Assembly (NCBI GenBank): GCA_900167925.1
Contig: FUZM01000001.1
Location: forward strand, 372,001-436,000
Origin: Bacteroidales bacterium WCE2008
GTDB lineage: Bacteria > Bacteroidota > Bacteroidia > Bacteroidales > UBA932
Length of the DNA: 64,000 nucleotides
Direction: 5' to 3'
The translations under genes were made by a program, and so were the position numbers. The notes under the pieces are model-generated. The model made no database searches. It worked only from the letters and a program-made list of their open reading frames with translations, and was not told the origin of the DNA. Within the stretch, counting starts at the first letter, position 1, and the number at the start of each line of letters is the position of its first letter. Below are positions 26,299 through 35,053 of the stretch, in pieces.

Positions 26299-26646
26299 AT
26301 GAAAAAGATTGAAGCAATCGTCAGGAAGACGAAATTCGAGGATGTAAAGGAGGCGTTGTTCGCTGCGGACATCAACTGGTTTTCCTATGCCGAAGTCAAG
26401 GCCATCGGCCAGGACCGGCAGGACAGAATCTATCGAGGTGTCATGTATAGCACCGACATAATCTCCCGTATTGAGATAACCATCATCTGCAGAGACCAGT
26501 TCGTCCAGCCTGCAATAGATGCTATTCTCGCTTCCGCCCACACGGGCGAAGTAGGAGACGGACGCATTTTCGTGAGTCCGGTAGATGATACCTGGTCGAT
26601 CAGGACGGGAGAGCACGGAGACGTCGTGCTCGCAGACAAAAAGTAA
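26299..26646 (+). CDS. glnK: P-II family nitrogen regulator
   Basis: A 115-residue protein with the P-II fold. It starts MKKIEAIVRKTKFEDVKEAL. The T loop holds Tyr50 in RIYRGVMYS, the position that is uridylylated in proteobacterial GlnB/GlnK. The C-terminal part has GDGRIFVSPVDD. P-II proteins sense ATP/ADP and 2-oxoglutarate and close AmtB channels when nitrogen is plentiful. It lies 24 bp upstream of amt, the near-universal glnK-amtB pairing, so the GlnK name is by context. Whether this organism uridylylates Tyr50 is unknown. Confidence 0.93.
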   Translation: MKKIEAIVRKTKFEDVKEALFAADINWFSYAEVKAIGQDRQDRIYRGVMYSTDIISRIEITIICRDQFVQPAIDAILASAHTGEVGDGRIFVSPVDDTWSIRTGEHGDVVLADKK

Positions 26647-26670
26647 AACAACGAAAAAACGAATTTAACC

Positions 26671-27888
26671 ATGAATACTATAAGTGGACTGGATACCGTA
26701 TGGGTACTCCTCGCAGCAATGCTTGTCTTTTTCATGCAACCGGGCTTCGCCCTTGTCGAGGCCGGATTCACAAGATCCAAGAATACCGCCAATATCCTCA
26801 TGAAGAACTTTCTTGACTTCATGGTCGGAACTTTCTTCTTCTGGATGCTCGGCTTTTCTTTGATGCATGCCTCCGGCTCCGGTTTCGTCGGTAATGCGCA
26901 TATTTTCAGCTATTCTTTCTATGCCGATTCAAACATTTCCAAAGAATGTTTCCTGGCATTCCAGACAATGTTCTGCGCAACTGCGGCGACTATCGTCTCA
27001 GGCGCGATGGCTGAAAGGACGAAGTTCTCGGCATATATAATAATATCGATTGTAATCTCTCTCCTGGTTTATCCGGTTGAGGGGCACTGGGCCTGGGGCG
27101 GTGGCTGGCTCGCCGGCCTTGGATTCCATGACTTCGCAGGTTCTGCTGTCGTTCATGCCTGCGGAGGGGCTGTGGCTCTCGCGGGAGCGATAGTCCTCGG
27201 CCCGAGGATCGGAAAGTACACCAAAGACAAAAAATCGGTCGCTATTCCGGGTCACAACCTTACCTTCGGCGCGCTCGGCGTGTTTATTCTCTGGTTCGGC
27301 TGGTTCGGATTCAATCCAGGCTCTCAGCTGAGCGCCACCGGAGTCGAGAATGCGACTGCCATCTCCCGTGTTTTCTGTACAACTAACATGGCTGCGGCGA
27401 CCGGTGGTCTCAGTACTCTGGTCTTTACATGGATCCTTTACGGAAAACCGTCCCTTTCCCTTGTGTGCAACGGAATTCTTGCCGGACTGGTCGGAATAAC
27501 CGCCGGCTGCGATGTAGTCACTCTCGGCGGATCGGCGATAATAGGAGCTGTCTGCGGCGTTGCCATGACCCTGTCCGTCTCCCTCATAGATAAGGTCTGC
27601 CACGTCGACGATCCTGTAGGCGCTGTCTCTGTCCATGGTGTCTGCGGTATCCTTGGTACTGTCCTGACCGGATTGTTCTCTGTCGACGGCGGCCTGTTCT
27701 ATGGCGGCGGCTGGCATCTCCTCGGAGTCGAGACTCTCGGAATAGCCTGTATCGTGGCCTGGGCCTTTATCGTCGGCTTCATATCCCTTAGGGTCGTCGA
27801 CAGAATCATCGGCATCCGCGTCGAACCTCGCGTAGAGGAGGAAGGCCTCGATATCTATGAGCATGGCGAGACAGCCTATAACAACTAA
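26671..27888 (+). CDS. amtB: Ammonium transporter
   Basis: A 405-residue protein with about 11 membrane segments and Amt landmarks: FFMQPGFALVEAGFTRSKN at the N-terminus, the pore region PVEGHWAWGGGWL, DFAGSAVVHACGGAVALAGA (pore His) and HGVCGILGT (second pore His). It brings ammonium across the inner membrane for GSIII. It starts 24 bp after glnK and ends 12 bp before asnB. No cleaved signal peptide is clear. Confidence 0.95.
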   Translation: MNTISGLDTVWVLLAAMLVFFMQPGFALVEAGFTRSKNTANILMKNFLDFMVGTFFFWMLGFSLMHASGSGFVGNAHIFSYSFYADSNISKECFLAFQTMFCATAATIVSGAMAERTKFSAYIIISIVISLLVYPVEGHWAWGGGWLAGLGFHDFAGSAVVHACGGAVALAGAIVLGPRIGKYTKDKKSVAIPGHNLTFGALGVFILWFGWFGFNPGSQLSATGVENATAISRVFCTTNMAAATGGLSTLVFTWILYGKPSLSLVCNGILAGLVGITAGCDVVTLGGSAIIGAVCGVAMTLSVSLIDKVCHVDDPVGAVSVHGVCGILGTVLTGLFSVDGGLFYGGGWHLLGVETLGIACIVAWAFIVGFISLRVVDRIIGIRVEPRVEEEGLDIYEHGETAYNN

Positions 27889-27900
27889 ATCTTTCTGATC

Positions 27901-29565
27901 ATGTGTGGTTTTGCAGGAATATTCAACGTCAGGGAGCAGACTCCCGGGTTGAGACAGACGGCTCTCCAGATGAGCCTTCAGCTTAGACACAGGGGCCCTG
28001 ACTGGAGCGGTATCTACTGCGGCGGCTCGGCCATACTGGCCCATGAGCGGCTGTCCATAGTCGATCCGGTATCCGGCGGCCAGCCTCTCTATTCGACCGA
28101 CAGACGCAAGATTCTGGCTGTCAATGGAGAGATCTATAACCATAAGACGCTGAGGAAAGAACTGGACGGGGATTATGATTTCCGCACAGGCTCTGACTGT
28201 GAAGTCATTCTGGCGTTGTATGAGAAAAAGGGCCCCCGATTCCTGGAAGATCTCAGCGGTATTTTTGCGTTTGCCTTGTATGATGAAGAAAAAGACGAGT
28301 ATCTTATCGCCCGGGATCCGATAGGCGTGATTCCTCTCTACATCGGTCATACCGATGACGGCCTGCTGATGGTCGCCAGCGAGATGAAGGCCCTTGAGGG
28401 CCGCTGCGCCGAATTCGAGCCTTTCCCTCCGGGAAGCATGCTCTGGAGCCGCGAAGGCATGGTCAGAAAATGGTATAGCCGTGACTGGACTGATTATGAT
28501 GCGGTCAAGGATGGACCGTCGGATCCGGCGCTGATCCGGGATGCTCTGACGGATGCTGTCAAGAGGCAGCTGATGTCGGATGTCCCTTACGGAGTCCTGC
28601 TCAGCGGCGGTCTGGATTCTTCGATAATAAGCGCGATCGCTGCCGCCAATGCTCCGCGCCGTATAGAGGATGACGGGAAGAGTCAGGCCTGGTGGCCTCG
28701 GCTGCATAGTTTCGCTGTCGGTCTTAAAGGCGCGCCGGATCTTGCAAAGGCCCGCGAGATGGCCGATTTCCTCGGGACGGTGCATCATGAGATCAACTAT
28801 ACGGTGCAGGAGGGAATCGACGCGCTGCGGGATGTCATCTATCATATCGAGACCTATGATGTCACGACAGTCAGGGCCTCTACTCCTATGTATCTTCTCG
28901 CGCGCGTGATAAAGAGCATGGGTATCAAGATGGTCCTGAGCGGAGAGGGGTCCGACGAAATCTTTGGCGGGTATCTCTATTTCCACAAGGCTCCGTCGGC
29001 CCGGGATTTCCATGAGGAGACTGTGCGCAAGATCGGCAAGCTTCATCTCTACGACTGTCTCCGCGCCAACAAGGCTCTTTCGGCCTGGGGCGTCGAAGGC
29101 AGGGTGCCGTTTCTCGACAAAGAATTCCTCGACGTAGCCATGAGGCTGAATCCCGCTTGTAAGATGTGCCCGGGAGATGTCATCGAGAAGAAGATTCTCA
29201 GGGAAGCGTTCTCGGACATGCTTCCTGCATCGGTCGCATGGAGGCAGAAGGAGCAGTTCTCTGACGGAGTAGGCTATAGCTGGATCGACAGTCTCAAGGC
29301 GCTTACGTCGCTGGCTGTTTCCGATGCCCAGATGGCTTCTGCCGCAAAGCGTTTCCCGATCAATACTCCGATGAACAAGGAGGAGTATTATTACAGATGC
29401 ATCTTCGAGGAGCTGTTCCCGAGCGAGTCGGCCGCCATAAGCGTTCCGAGCGTCCCGAGCGTGGCCTGTTCATCAGAAATAGCCCTTCAGTGGGATGCAT
29501 CGTTCAGGGAACTGAACGATCCCAGCGGAAGGGCTGTAAAAGGGGTTCATGAAAAAGCCTATTGA
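27901..29565 (+). CDS. asnB: Asparagine synthase, glutamine-hydrolysing
   Basis: A 554-residue enzyme. Residues 1-200 are an Ntn glutaminase domain with the nucleophile Cys2 exposed after Met removal (MCGFAGIF), then RHRGPDWSG and LAHERLSIVD. Residues about 210-520 are the synthase domain with the ATP PP-loop LLSGGLDSSI and LSGEGSDEIFGGY. It makes asparagine from aspartate, glutamine and ATP. Last gene of the operon, so one promoter and attenuator would control both glutamine and asparagine production, matching the mixed Gln/Asn leader. Its stop overlaps the convergent pyrG stop. Confidence 0.95.
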   Translation: MCGFAGIFNVREQTPGLRQTALQMSLQLRHRGPDWSGIYCGGSAILAHERLSIVDPVSGGQPLYSTDRRKILAVNGEIYNHKTLRKELDGDYDFRTGSDCEVILALYEKKGPRFLEDLSGIFAFALYDEEKDEYLIARDPIGVIPLYIGHTDDGLLMVASEMKALEGRCAEFEPFPPGSMLWSREGMVRKWYSRDWTDYDAVKDGPSDPALIRDALTDAVKRQLMSDVPYGVLLSGGLDSSIISAIAAANAPRRIEDDGKSQAWWPRLHSFAVGLKGAPDLAKAREMADFLGTVHHEINYTVQEGIDALRDVIYHIETYDVTTVRASTPMYLLARVIKSMGIKMVLSGEGSDEIFGGYLYFHKAPSARDFHEETVRKIGKLHLYDCLRANKALSAWGVEGRVPFLDKEFLDVAMRLNPACKMCPGDVIEKKILREAFSDMLPASVAWRQKEQFSDGVGYSWIDSLKALTSLAVSDAQMASAAKRFPINTPMNKEEYYYRCIFEELFPSESAAISVPSVPSVACSSEIALQWDASFRELNDPSGRAVKGVHEKAY

Positions 29566-29575
29566 TTGGCTTTTC
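29552..29575. terminator. Bidirectional terminator spanning the asnB and pyrG stop codons
   Basis: AAAAGCC (29553-29559) and GGCTTTT (29568-29574) form a 7-bp stem around an 8-nt loop. Tails of A and T on the two sides suit termination in both directions. Both convergent stop codons (TGA 29563-29565 and pyrG TAG on 29559-29561) lie inside it. Confidence 0.55.
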
Positions 29576-31175
29576 TGTATTCCATCGCGGCTTTCACGAA
29601 GTTGACGAATATCGGTTGAGGCTTCTCCGGCGTGCTTTTCAGTTCCGGATGGAACTGGGTGGCGATGAAGAACGGATGTGAAGGTATCTCGACCATTTCT
29701 ACAAGACCGGAACCGGGGTTCTGTCCGCAGACTCTCATTCCGGCCTTTTCGAATCTTTCCCGGTAGGCATCGTTGAATTCGTATCTGTGGCGGTGTCTCT
29801 CGGAGATGAGGTCTTTGCCGTAGATATTGCGGGCGAGAGAGCCTTCTGCGAGAGCGCAGTCGTAGGCGCCCAGTCTCATTGTACCTCCCTTTATGGTAAG
29901 GCTCTTCTGCTCCTCCATAAGGTCGATCACCGGATCCGGAGTCTTAGGATTCTCCTCCGTGGAGGCAGCGTCTTTGAGGCCGAGTACGTCGCGGGCGAAT
30001 TCTACTACTGCCATCTGCATTCCAAGGCAGATTCCGAAGAACGGGATATTGTTCTCGCGGGCGTGGCGGACCGCTGCGATCTTGCCTTCGAGTCCTCTTT
30101 CTCCGAAGCCCGGAGCGACCAGGATTCCGTCCATTCCCTTGAGCTTTCCGGCGACGTTGGAGCTGTCTATATGTTCGCTCTGGAAGGTCTTGACGTTGAC
30201 TTTACATTCATTGGCTGCGCCGGCATGGACAAAGGACTCCAATATCGATTTGTAGGCGTCCTGAAGCTCGACGTATTTGCCGACAAGGGCGATGTTGACT
30301 TCGCTCTTCGGGTTCTCGAGACGGTGCAGGAAGTTCTTGAGGGCCTTCAGGTCCGGCTCCGGAAGATACTCGATGCGGAAGTGGTTGACGACCATCTCGT
30401 CGAGGCCTTCTTTCTCCATGTTCAGAGGCACGTCGTAGATTGACGGGGCGTCGATGGACTGGATGACATGGCCCTGACGGACGTTGCAGAAGCGGGCGAT
30501 CTTGTTGCGGATGTCCTGCGAGAGGTCGACTTCGGTGCGGCAGACAATGATGTCCGGATGGACTCCGGCCTGCTGGAGCATCTGTACGGAGTGCTGGGTC
30601 GGCTTTGTCTTGAGCTCTTTGGCTGCTTTGAGATATGGGATCAGAGTAAGGTGGATGCTGAGGAGATCCTCGTCCGGAAGTTCCCACTGGAGCTGTCTTA
30701 TGGCTTCGAGGAAGGGCTGGGATTCCATGTCTCCGACGGTTCCTCCGACTTCTGTTATGATTATGTCGTAGTCGCCGGTCTTGCCGAGAAGCATCATCCG
30801 GCGTTTGATTTCGTCGGTGATGTGCGGCACTATCTGGACTGTCTTTCCGAGATATGCTCCTTCTCTTTCTTTTGTGATGACTGTATTATAGATTCTTCCG
30901 GTCGTCACGTTGTTGGCCTGGGAGGTATAGATTCCGAGGAAACGTTCGTAGTGACCGAGGTCGAGGTCGGTTTCTGCTCCGTCTTCAGTGACGTAGCATT
31001 CTCCGTGTTCATAGGGATTGAGGGTGCCCGGATCGATGTTGATATACGGGTCGAATTTCTGGATGGTGACGCGAAGTCCTCTGGACTGCAGGAGTTTAGC
31101 GAGAGATGCGGCGATGATGCCTTTGCCTAACGATGAAGCAACTCCTCCTGTTACGAATACATATTTTGTGTTCAT
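29559..31175 (-). CDS. pyrG: CTP synthase
   Basis: A 538-residue enzyme. The N-terminal amidoligase domain (about 1-270) starts MNTKYVFVTGGVASSLGKGI, and the C-terminal class I glutaminase domain (about 290-538) has nucleophile Cys in FFGICLGMQ and the His-Glu pair in FHPEL. It makes CTP from UTP, ATP and glutamine, so it is another glutamine consumer beside the nitrogen operon, but it is on the opposite strand with its own promoter. It is convergent with asnB; the coding regions overlap by 7 nt. Confidence 0.97.
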   Translation of the reverse strand: MNTKYVFVTGGVASSLGKGIIAASLAKLLQSRGLRVTIQKFDPYINIDPGTLNPYEHGECYVTEDGAETDLDLGHYERFLGIYTSQANNVTTGRIYNTVITKEREGAYLGKTVQIVPHITDEIKRRMMLLGKTGDYDIIITEVGGTVGDMESQPFLEAIRQLQWELPDEDLLSIHLTLIPYLKAAKELKTKPTQHSVQMLQQAGVHPDIIVCRTEVDLSQDIRNKIARFCNVRQGHVIQSIDAPSIYDVPLNMEKEGLDEMVVNHFRIEYLPEPDLKALKNFLHRLENPKSEVNIALVGKYVELQDAYKSILESFVHAGAANECKVNVKTFQSEHIDSSNVAGKLKGMDGILVAPGFGERGLEGKIAAVRHARENNIPFFGICLGMQMAVVEFARDVLGLKDAASTEENPKTPDPVIDLMEEQKSLTIKGGTMRLGAYDCALAEGSLARNIYGKDLISERHRHRYEFNDAYRERFEKAGMRVCGQNPGSGLVEMVEIPSHPFFIATQFHPELKSTPEKPQPIFVNFVKAAMEYRKANQ

Positions 31176-31198
31176 TTTGTATAGTTCTAACAGGACTT

Positions 31199-31206
31199 CA
31201 AAGTTA
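31199..31206 (-). promoter_or_regulatory. -7 box of the pyrG promoter
   Basis: On the minus strand TAACTTTG fits TAnnTTTG, 23 nt before the pyrG ATG; a TTG (-33) lies 22 nt further upstream. Confidence 0.55.
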
Positions 31207-31242
31207 ATTCATCTCTGCGGAACTATCACAATTTTTTTTGAT

Positions 31243-31611
31243 TTATTTCACGAAGGCGAAGAAGACAGCGAGGATGATCAGGCCGAAGGAGACGAAGTGA
31301 TTCCAGTGGATCGGCTGGTTCTTGAACATCAGTGTCACTATGATTGTAAATACGGTGAGGGAGATTGCCTCCTGGATGACTTTGAGCTGGACGAGGTTGA
31401 ATGGGCCTCCGTTGTCGACGTAGCCGATTCTGTTTGCCGGGATCATGACGCAGTATTCGAAGAATGCTACGCCCCATGATACCAGAATGATCAGTATGAG
31501 TGGCCAGTCTGTTGATATCTTCAGTTCCTGAAGTTTGAACTGTCCGTACCACGCGAATGTCATCAGAATATTGGATGCCACCAGCATCAATATTGTCCAG
31601 AAAGCTTTCAT
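31243..31611 (-). CDS. Small multidrug-resistance-like membrane protein (DUF486 type)
   Basis: Start chosen at 31611 (MKAFWTILML), giving 122 residues; ATG 31617 is also possible. A start at 31686 is excluded because the likely promoter box (minus strand, 31639-31646) lies inside that extension. Four membrane helices are visible. The pattern SNILMTFAWYGQFK, WGVAFFEYCVMIPANRIGY and LVQLKVIQEAISL matches DUF486, a family related to the drug/metabolite transporter superfamily with no settled substrate. It ends 67 bp before the pyrG start. Confidence 0.82.
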   Translation of the reverse strand: MKAFWTILMLVASNILMTFAWYGQFKLQELKISTDWPLILIILVSWGVAFFEYCVMIPANRIGYVDNGGPFNLVQLKVIQEAISLTVFTIIVTLMFKNQPIHWNHFVSFGLIILAVFFAFVK

Positions 31612-31638
31612 TTCCATATCTCTCAAAAAATCCGGCTG

Positions 31639-31646
31639 CAAATATA
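31639..31646 (-). promoter_or_regulatory. -7 box of the DUF486 gene promoter
   Basis: Minus-strand TATATTTG, 27-28 nt before the chosen ATG at 31611. It decides against the longer N-terminus. Confidence 0.6.
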
Positions 31647-31791
31647 CAAACAATTCTGTCATCCTGAAGCGCCGGCGAGGGATCATTGTGATTTGCCGTT
31701 ACACCACCGCACCGTAAGCAGGGGAATTAGACAGGTTGATAACCAAATACCTGCATCGCTACAAGTATTAGATTATTTATCATATAAAGTC

Positions 31792-31821
31792 TTTGTTTTA
31801 ATATGGATTTATTTATATTTG
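31792..31821 (+). promoter_or_regulatory. Promoter of the C10 peptidase gene
   Basis: TTTG at 31792-31795 and TATATTTG at 31814-31821 (18-nt spacer). The gene's ATG is at 31889, a 60-nt leader. An intact promoter suggests the frameshifted gene is, or recently was, transcribed. Confidence 0.7.
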
Positions 31822-31888
31822 TAAACGAAAAATTGAGGAACGCGAAACTTCGTATTTATTTTGTAACCATATACAAACCAATAGAACC

Positions 31889-33344
31889 ATGAATATCTAT
31901 CAAAAATCGTTGTTTATCGCACTGGCTGGTTTAGTCGCCTTTGGTTGTTCTTACGTTGATGATGATCTTGTCCTTAGAGAAGAAGAAACATCTTCCGGAA
32001 ATACTGAAAATTATCAGGTTTCTTTAAAATCTGCAAGTTTTTTTTGCGAATTCTGTTGTTCTTGATGATGGCATGGATCGCGAAATGGGATCAATAGATT
32101 TTATCGCTTCTGGAAGAGATACTTTGCTTTATTTTGTAAATTTCAAAGACAATAATGGCTGGATTGTCCTTTCTGGTGATAAACGTACATATGCAATTAT
32201 TGCTTCTGCTGTCAGCGGACAGATTGATAAAGACAATCTGGAAGGCGCCGCTTTATGGTTTGATGATATTGCAGAATCGATATATGCTATTAGACACTCC
32301 AGCTATCAAGATACAACTTCAGATAATTACTTACTTTGGCATAATATAGACGCACTGGTATGTGGCTTGGATAAATCTGTGCCCCATGCCACTAAATCTA
32401 TAGATCCACCATCTCCTGGTTCGGTTGAATATGAAGAAGTCTTGATTGATGTTAAGATAGAGGTTATCTCTGATAAGATTATCGGACCATTTATTAAAAC
32501 TAAATGGGGACAACTATCTCCTTGGAATGATTGTACTCCTTATGCATATGACTCTGAAGATGATAGATATGAAAAGTGTGCTACTGGATGTGTTGCAGTA
32601 GCTGGAGCTCAGATGTTGTATTATTTTCATTATTTAATGAATAAACCAGCCGAGTTCTTCTCAGAAGGGAAATGTGAAGGATGGATAAATGGTGATGAAT
32701 ACAACTATTCTTTTTCATTCTCTGATCCGTCATCTGATGTTTGGGATATGATGGCTTTGAGTGATCCTTACTATTTTAAGACAGAGGGTACTAAACTCGT
32801 ATCTAACCTGCTTGGTTATGTGGGTTCAAAAATTAAAATGAAGTATGGCTTGAATAAATCTAGCGCTAATACTGGCGATCTAGTGAACGTTTACAAGGAT
32901 TTCGGAATAGAATCCGAATATACGGATTATAGTCCAGATAAAGTAAAAGAATCTCTTAACAAACAAATTCCTGTCAATATCAGAGCCTGGGCCTCAAGAG
33001 AACGGAAAAAATTTCTTTTCATTAATGTCGGATGGAGTTACTATGATGGTCACTCATGGCTGATTGATGGTCTTAAAGAAAAAACCATCCAGACTACTTA
33101 TACGTATAGGCGAGTCCCTCATCCTAGAGATGGAACGCTTTTGAGGGTTGCGACATTACAACCAATATTGGACGATACATATACAACATCAGTTACGTCA
33201 ACTACTCGTTATTGGAAAATGAATTTTGGTGCGGACGGGTCTTATGACGATGCTGATTATAATACAGCTGAAAGCAGTGTCTGGAATTGTGGCAAATATG
33301 GCTTCCAGTATGAAAAACGTATAATTCATAATTTCTCATTCTAA
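31889..33344 (+). pseudogene. C10 (streptopain-like) cysteine peptidase lipoprotein, frameshifted at a T8 tract
   Basis: Frame one (31889-32065, 58 codons) starts with a lipoprotein signal (MNIYQKSLFIALAGLVAFGCS) and stops soon after eight T at 32038-32045. Removing one T joins it to the long frame (423 residues open from 32073 to 33344). The joined frame continues as SFFANSVVLDDGMDREMG into a Spi-type prodomain (GWIVLSGDKRTYAI). The catalytic part has the Cys in ATGCVAVAGAQMLYYFHY and the His in YDGHSWLIDG, as in C10 peptidases. The protease is otherwise intact. The break may be a true mutation, phase variation by slippage, transcriptional slippage or a sequence error. The region is AT-rich compared with its surroundings. 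Confidence 0.82.
32038..32045 (+). other. T8 homopolymer at the frameshift point
   Basis: Eight consecutive T separate the signal-peptide frame from the protease frame; seven T would restore one continuous ORF. Such runs are typical of strand or polymerase slippage. Confidence 0.75.
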
Positions 33345-33372
33345 ATACTCTACTCAAAGGATATTGCAAGTT

Positions 33373-34119
33373 ATGATGGTTAGACAACGTACAATGATCT
33401 TTTTGTCGGCTCTTGCTCTGGTTTTGGGAGCCTGTGATAAAAGTAAGGAAGGGCCAAAGGAGTCGTATATTCTAAATTTTTTGCCCAGGGAGTGTACGGC
33501 GATGCAGATAACGCCGCTTAAAGACTCTGTTTTATCTACTGTCGGGAAGGACGGAAAGACTGTCAGTTGGCATTCTGAAGAGTCGATAGGTAACGGAAGC
33601 GTTGCTGCAGATAAGTTTATCCTCACTCTGAAGACTTCCTCAGAGGATGGGAAGACTACTGCCAATATTACCGATTTGGAGACACAGCTAGACCGCGATT
33701 ATAGACGATCCAGGGCTACAAAATCTTCTGAAGATGCAGACCTGGTGATGACAAAGGCGGGCTTCTTGAATTGGGAATACCGTGTCACCGGAGTCAAGGA
33801 TTTCAAGATAATCGCGCTGTCACAGTTGTTTGGGCAACCAGCGGGCACATCGCTAAATAAGTACTTTAAGATTCATAGATTCGATCCGAAGCAGATAATC
33901 TCCTATCGTACGAAAGATCTCATATGGGGGTATAGCGACGAAGAGGAGATTGAAAATATCGCCTCTTGGCTTTCAATGGAGCCGATGGCTCCGCCTGCGA
34001 TATATTTCCGTTTCAATACGATTCCTGCGGAGATACCTGCCGACGTTGAATTCGTTGCTGTTCTGGAAACTACTGATAATAAAGTACTTCGGGATACTTT
34101 GCAAGTCCGGTTGAAATAA
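33373..34119 (+). CDS. Lipoprotein of unknown function downstream of the C10 peptidase
   Basis: About 248 residues from ATG 33373; ATG 33376 and 33394 are in frame too, and a TTG at 33364 is less likely. The signal peptide ends LVLGACDKS with a lipidation Cys. No known domain is recognised. The C-terminal part (about 190-248) has an alternating strand pattern ending ADVEFVAVLETTDNKVLRDTLQVRL, suggesting a beta-sandwich. It starts 28 bp after the peptidase and ends 4 bp before the DUF4249 gene, so it belongs to a cluster with the TonB receptor. C10 peptidases often have small inhibitor genes next to them, but nothing here identifies it as one. Confidence 0.6.
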   Translation: MMVRQRTMIFLSALALVLGACDKSKEGPKESYILNFLPRECTAMQITPLKDSVLSTVGKDGKTVSWHSEESIGNGSVAADKFILTLKTSSEDGKTTANITDLETQLDRDYRRSRATKSSEDADLVMTKAGFLNWEYRVTGVKDFKIIALSQLFGQPAGTSLNKYFKIHRFDPKQIISYRTKDLIWGYSDEEEIENIASWLSMEPMAPPAIYFRFNTIPAEIPADVEFVAVLETTDNKVLRDTLQVRLK

Positions 34120-34123
34120 ACTG

Positions 34124-35053
34124 ATGAATAAACTCAATCTTGTAGCGTTTCTCCTGTGCGCGCTGTACTCAATTACAGCTTGCGTACAGGAGATTCCTAC
34201 ACCTTCTCCGGGAGAGAGAAAAGTCTCTGTGTCGTGTGTGCTCCACAATTCGGATACCCAGAGACTCACACTTACATATAGTAAAGCCCCCTATTCCGGT
34301 TCTTACTTCAACGAAGTCGAGCACGCCGAGGCGACTCTGTATGAGAATAATCAACCTGTAGGAGTTTTCACCAAAGATGGATACGGAGAGTGGGAACTTG
34401 CCTTCCGGCCGGAACCTGGCGCTCAGTATCGTCTTGAGGTCAAGATCCCCGGAGAACCTGTTCTCAGTGCTGTGACGTCTATGCCTGATGTTGTGGATAT
34501 ATCTCTCAGCGACCTTTCTGATGAGGGGTGCACCAAGGTACTGGAACAATATAGCTCTTCAAATCCTTTTTGGCTCTTTGTCATGTTGTCCAGCTTGTAT
34601 GATATAGAATATCTCATACATCCTCCGGTACTTGCCGACGATCCGGGTTTAAGACTCTTTGCGTGGATTGGAACTGACCATAAAGATGCAGACCGATTCA
34701 ATCAGGACGGTTCCATGAGTGAAGAGATATACGGTTATAGCAAGACATTGATGTACAAGAATTATGTAAGAGTGGCTGCGGCTGCTGATATTGATAGTCA
34801 GCACCCCTATACTTTTATGGTTCAGAATGCATATTCAGATGCTTCTTTCGTGGTTATCAGGACGGCATCCGAGGAATACGACCGATACATCAAGTCTGTT
34901 ATAGAGAAGAAGACTTTCTACGAGAGCGATGATGATCCGGTCCGCTGGTTCGATGAATCTTCCATATATTCCAATATCGAAAACGGACTTGGAATTTTTG
35001 CCGCATATAATGAGCAGGAATTTTACTCAAACATCTATATGCTTAAACTATGA
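34124..35053 (+). CDS. DUF4249-family lipoprotein
   Basis: 309 residues. The lipoprotein signal ends YSITACVQE. The pattern after it (VSVSCVLHNSDTQRLTLTYSKAP..., AEATLYENNQPVG, YRLEVKIPGEPVLSAVTSMP) is that of DUF4249, a family regularly encoded beside TonB-dependent receptors in Bacteroidota. It is probably a surface or periplasm-facing partner of the receptor. Its last 4 bp overlap the receptor start (ATGA), indicating translational coupling. The substrate is unknown. Confidence 0.8.
   Translation: MNKLNLVAFLLCALYSITACVQEIPTPSPGERKVSVSCVLHNSDTQRLTLTYSKAPYSGSYFNEVEHAEATLYENNQPVGVFTKDGYGEWELAFRPEPGAQYRLEVKIPGEPVLSAVTSMPDVVDISLSDLSDEGCTKVLEQYSSSNPFWLFVMLSSLYDIEYLIHPPVLADDPGLRLFAWIGTDHKDADRFNQDGSMSEEIYGYSKTLMYKNYVRVAAAADIDSQHPYTFMVQNAYSDASFVVIRTASEEYDRYIKSVIEKKTFYESDDDPVRWFDESSIYSNIENGLGIFAAYNEQEFYSNIYMLKL

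Noticed and set aside
26998..29046. 682-codon minus-strand ORF opposite amt and asnB
   Set aside because: Its composition is that of a complementary frame (many His/Arg/Asp runs) and it spans two clearly coding plus-strand genes.
33373..34119. C10 peptidase inhibitor (Spi/staphostatin-like)
   Set aside because: Position fits, but size (about 248 residues) and sequence give no support, so it is left as unknown lipoprotein.
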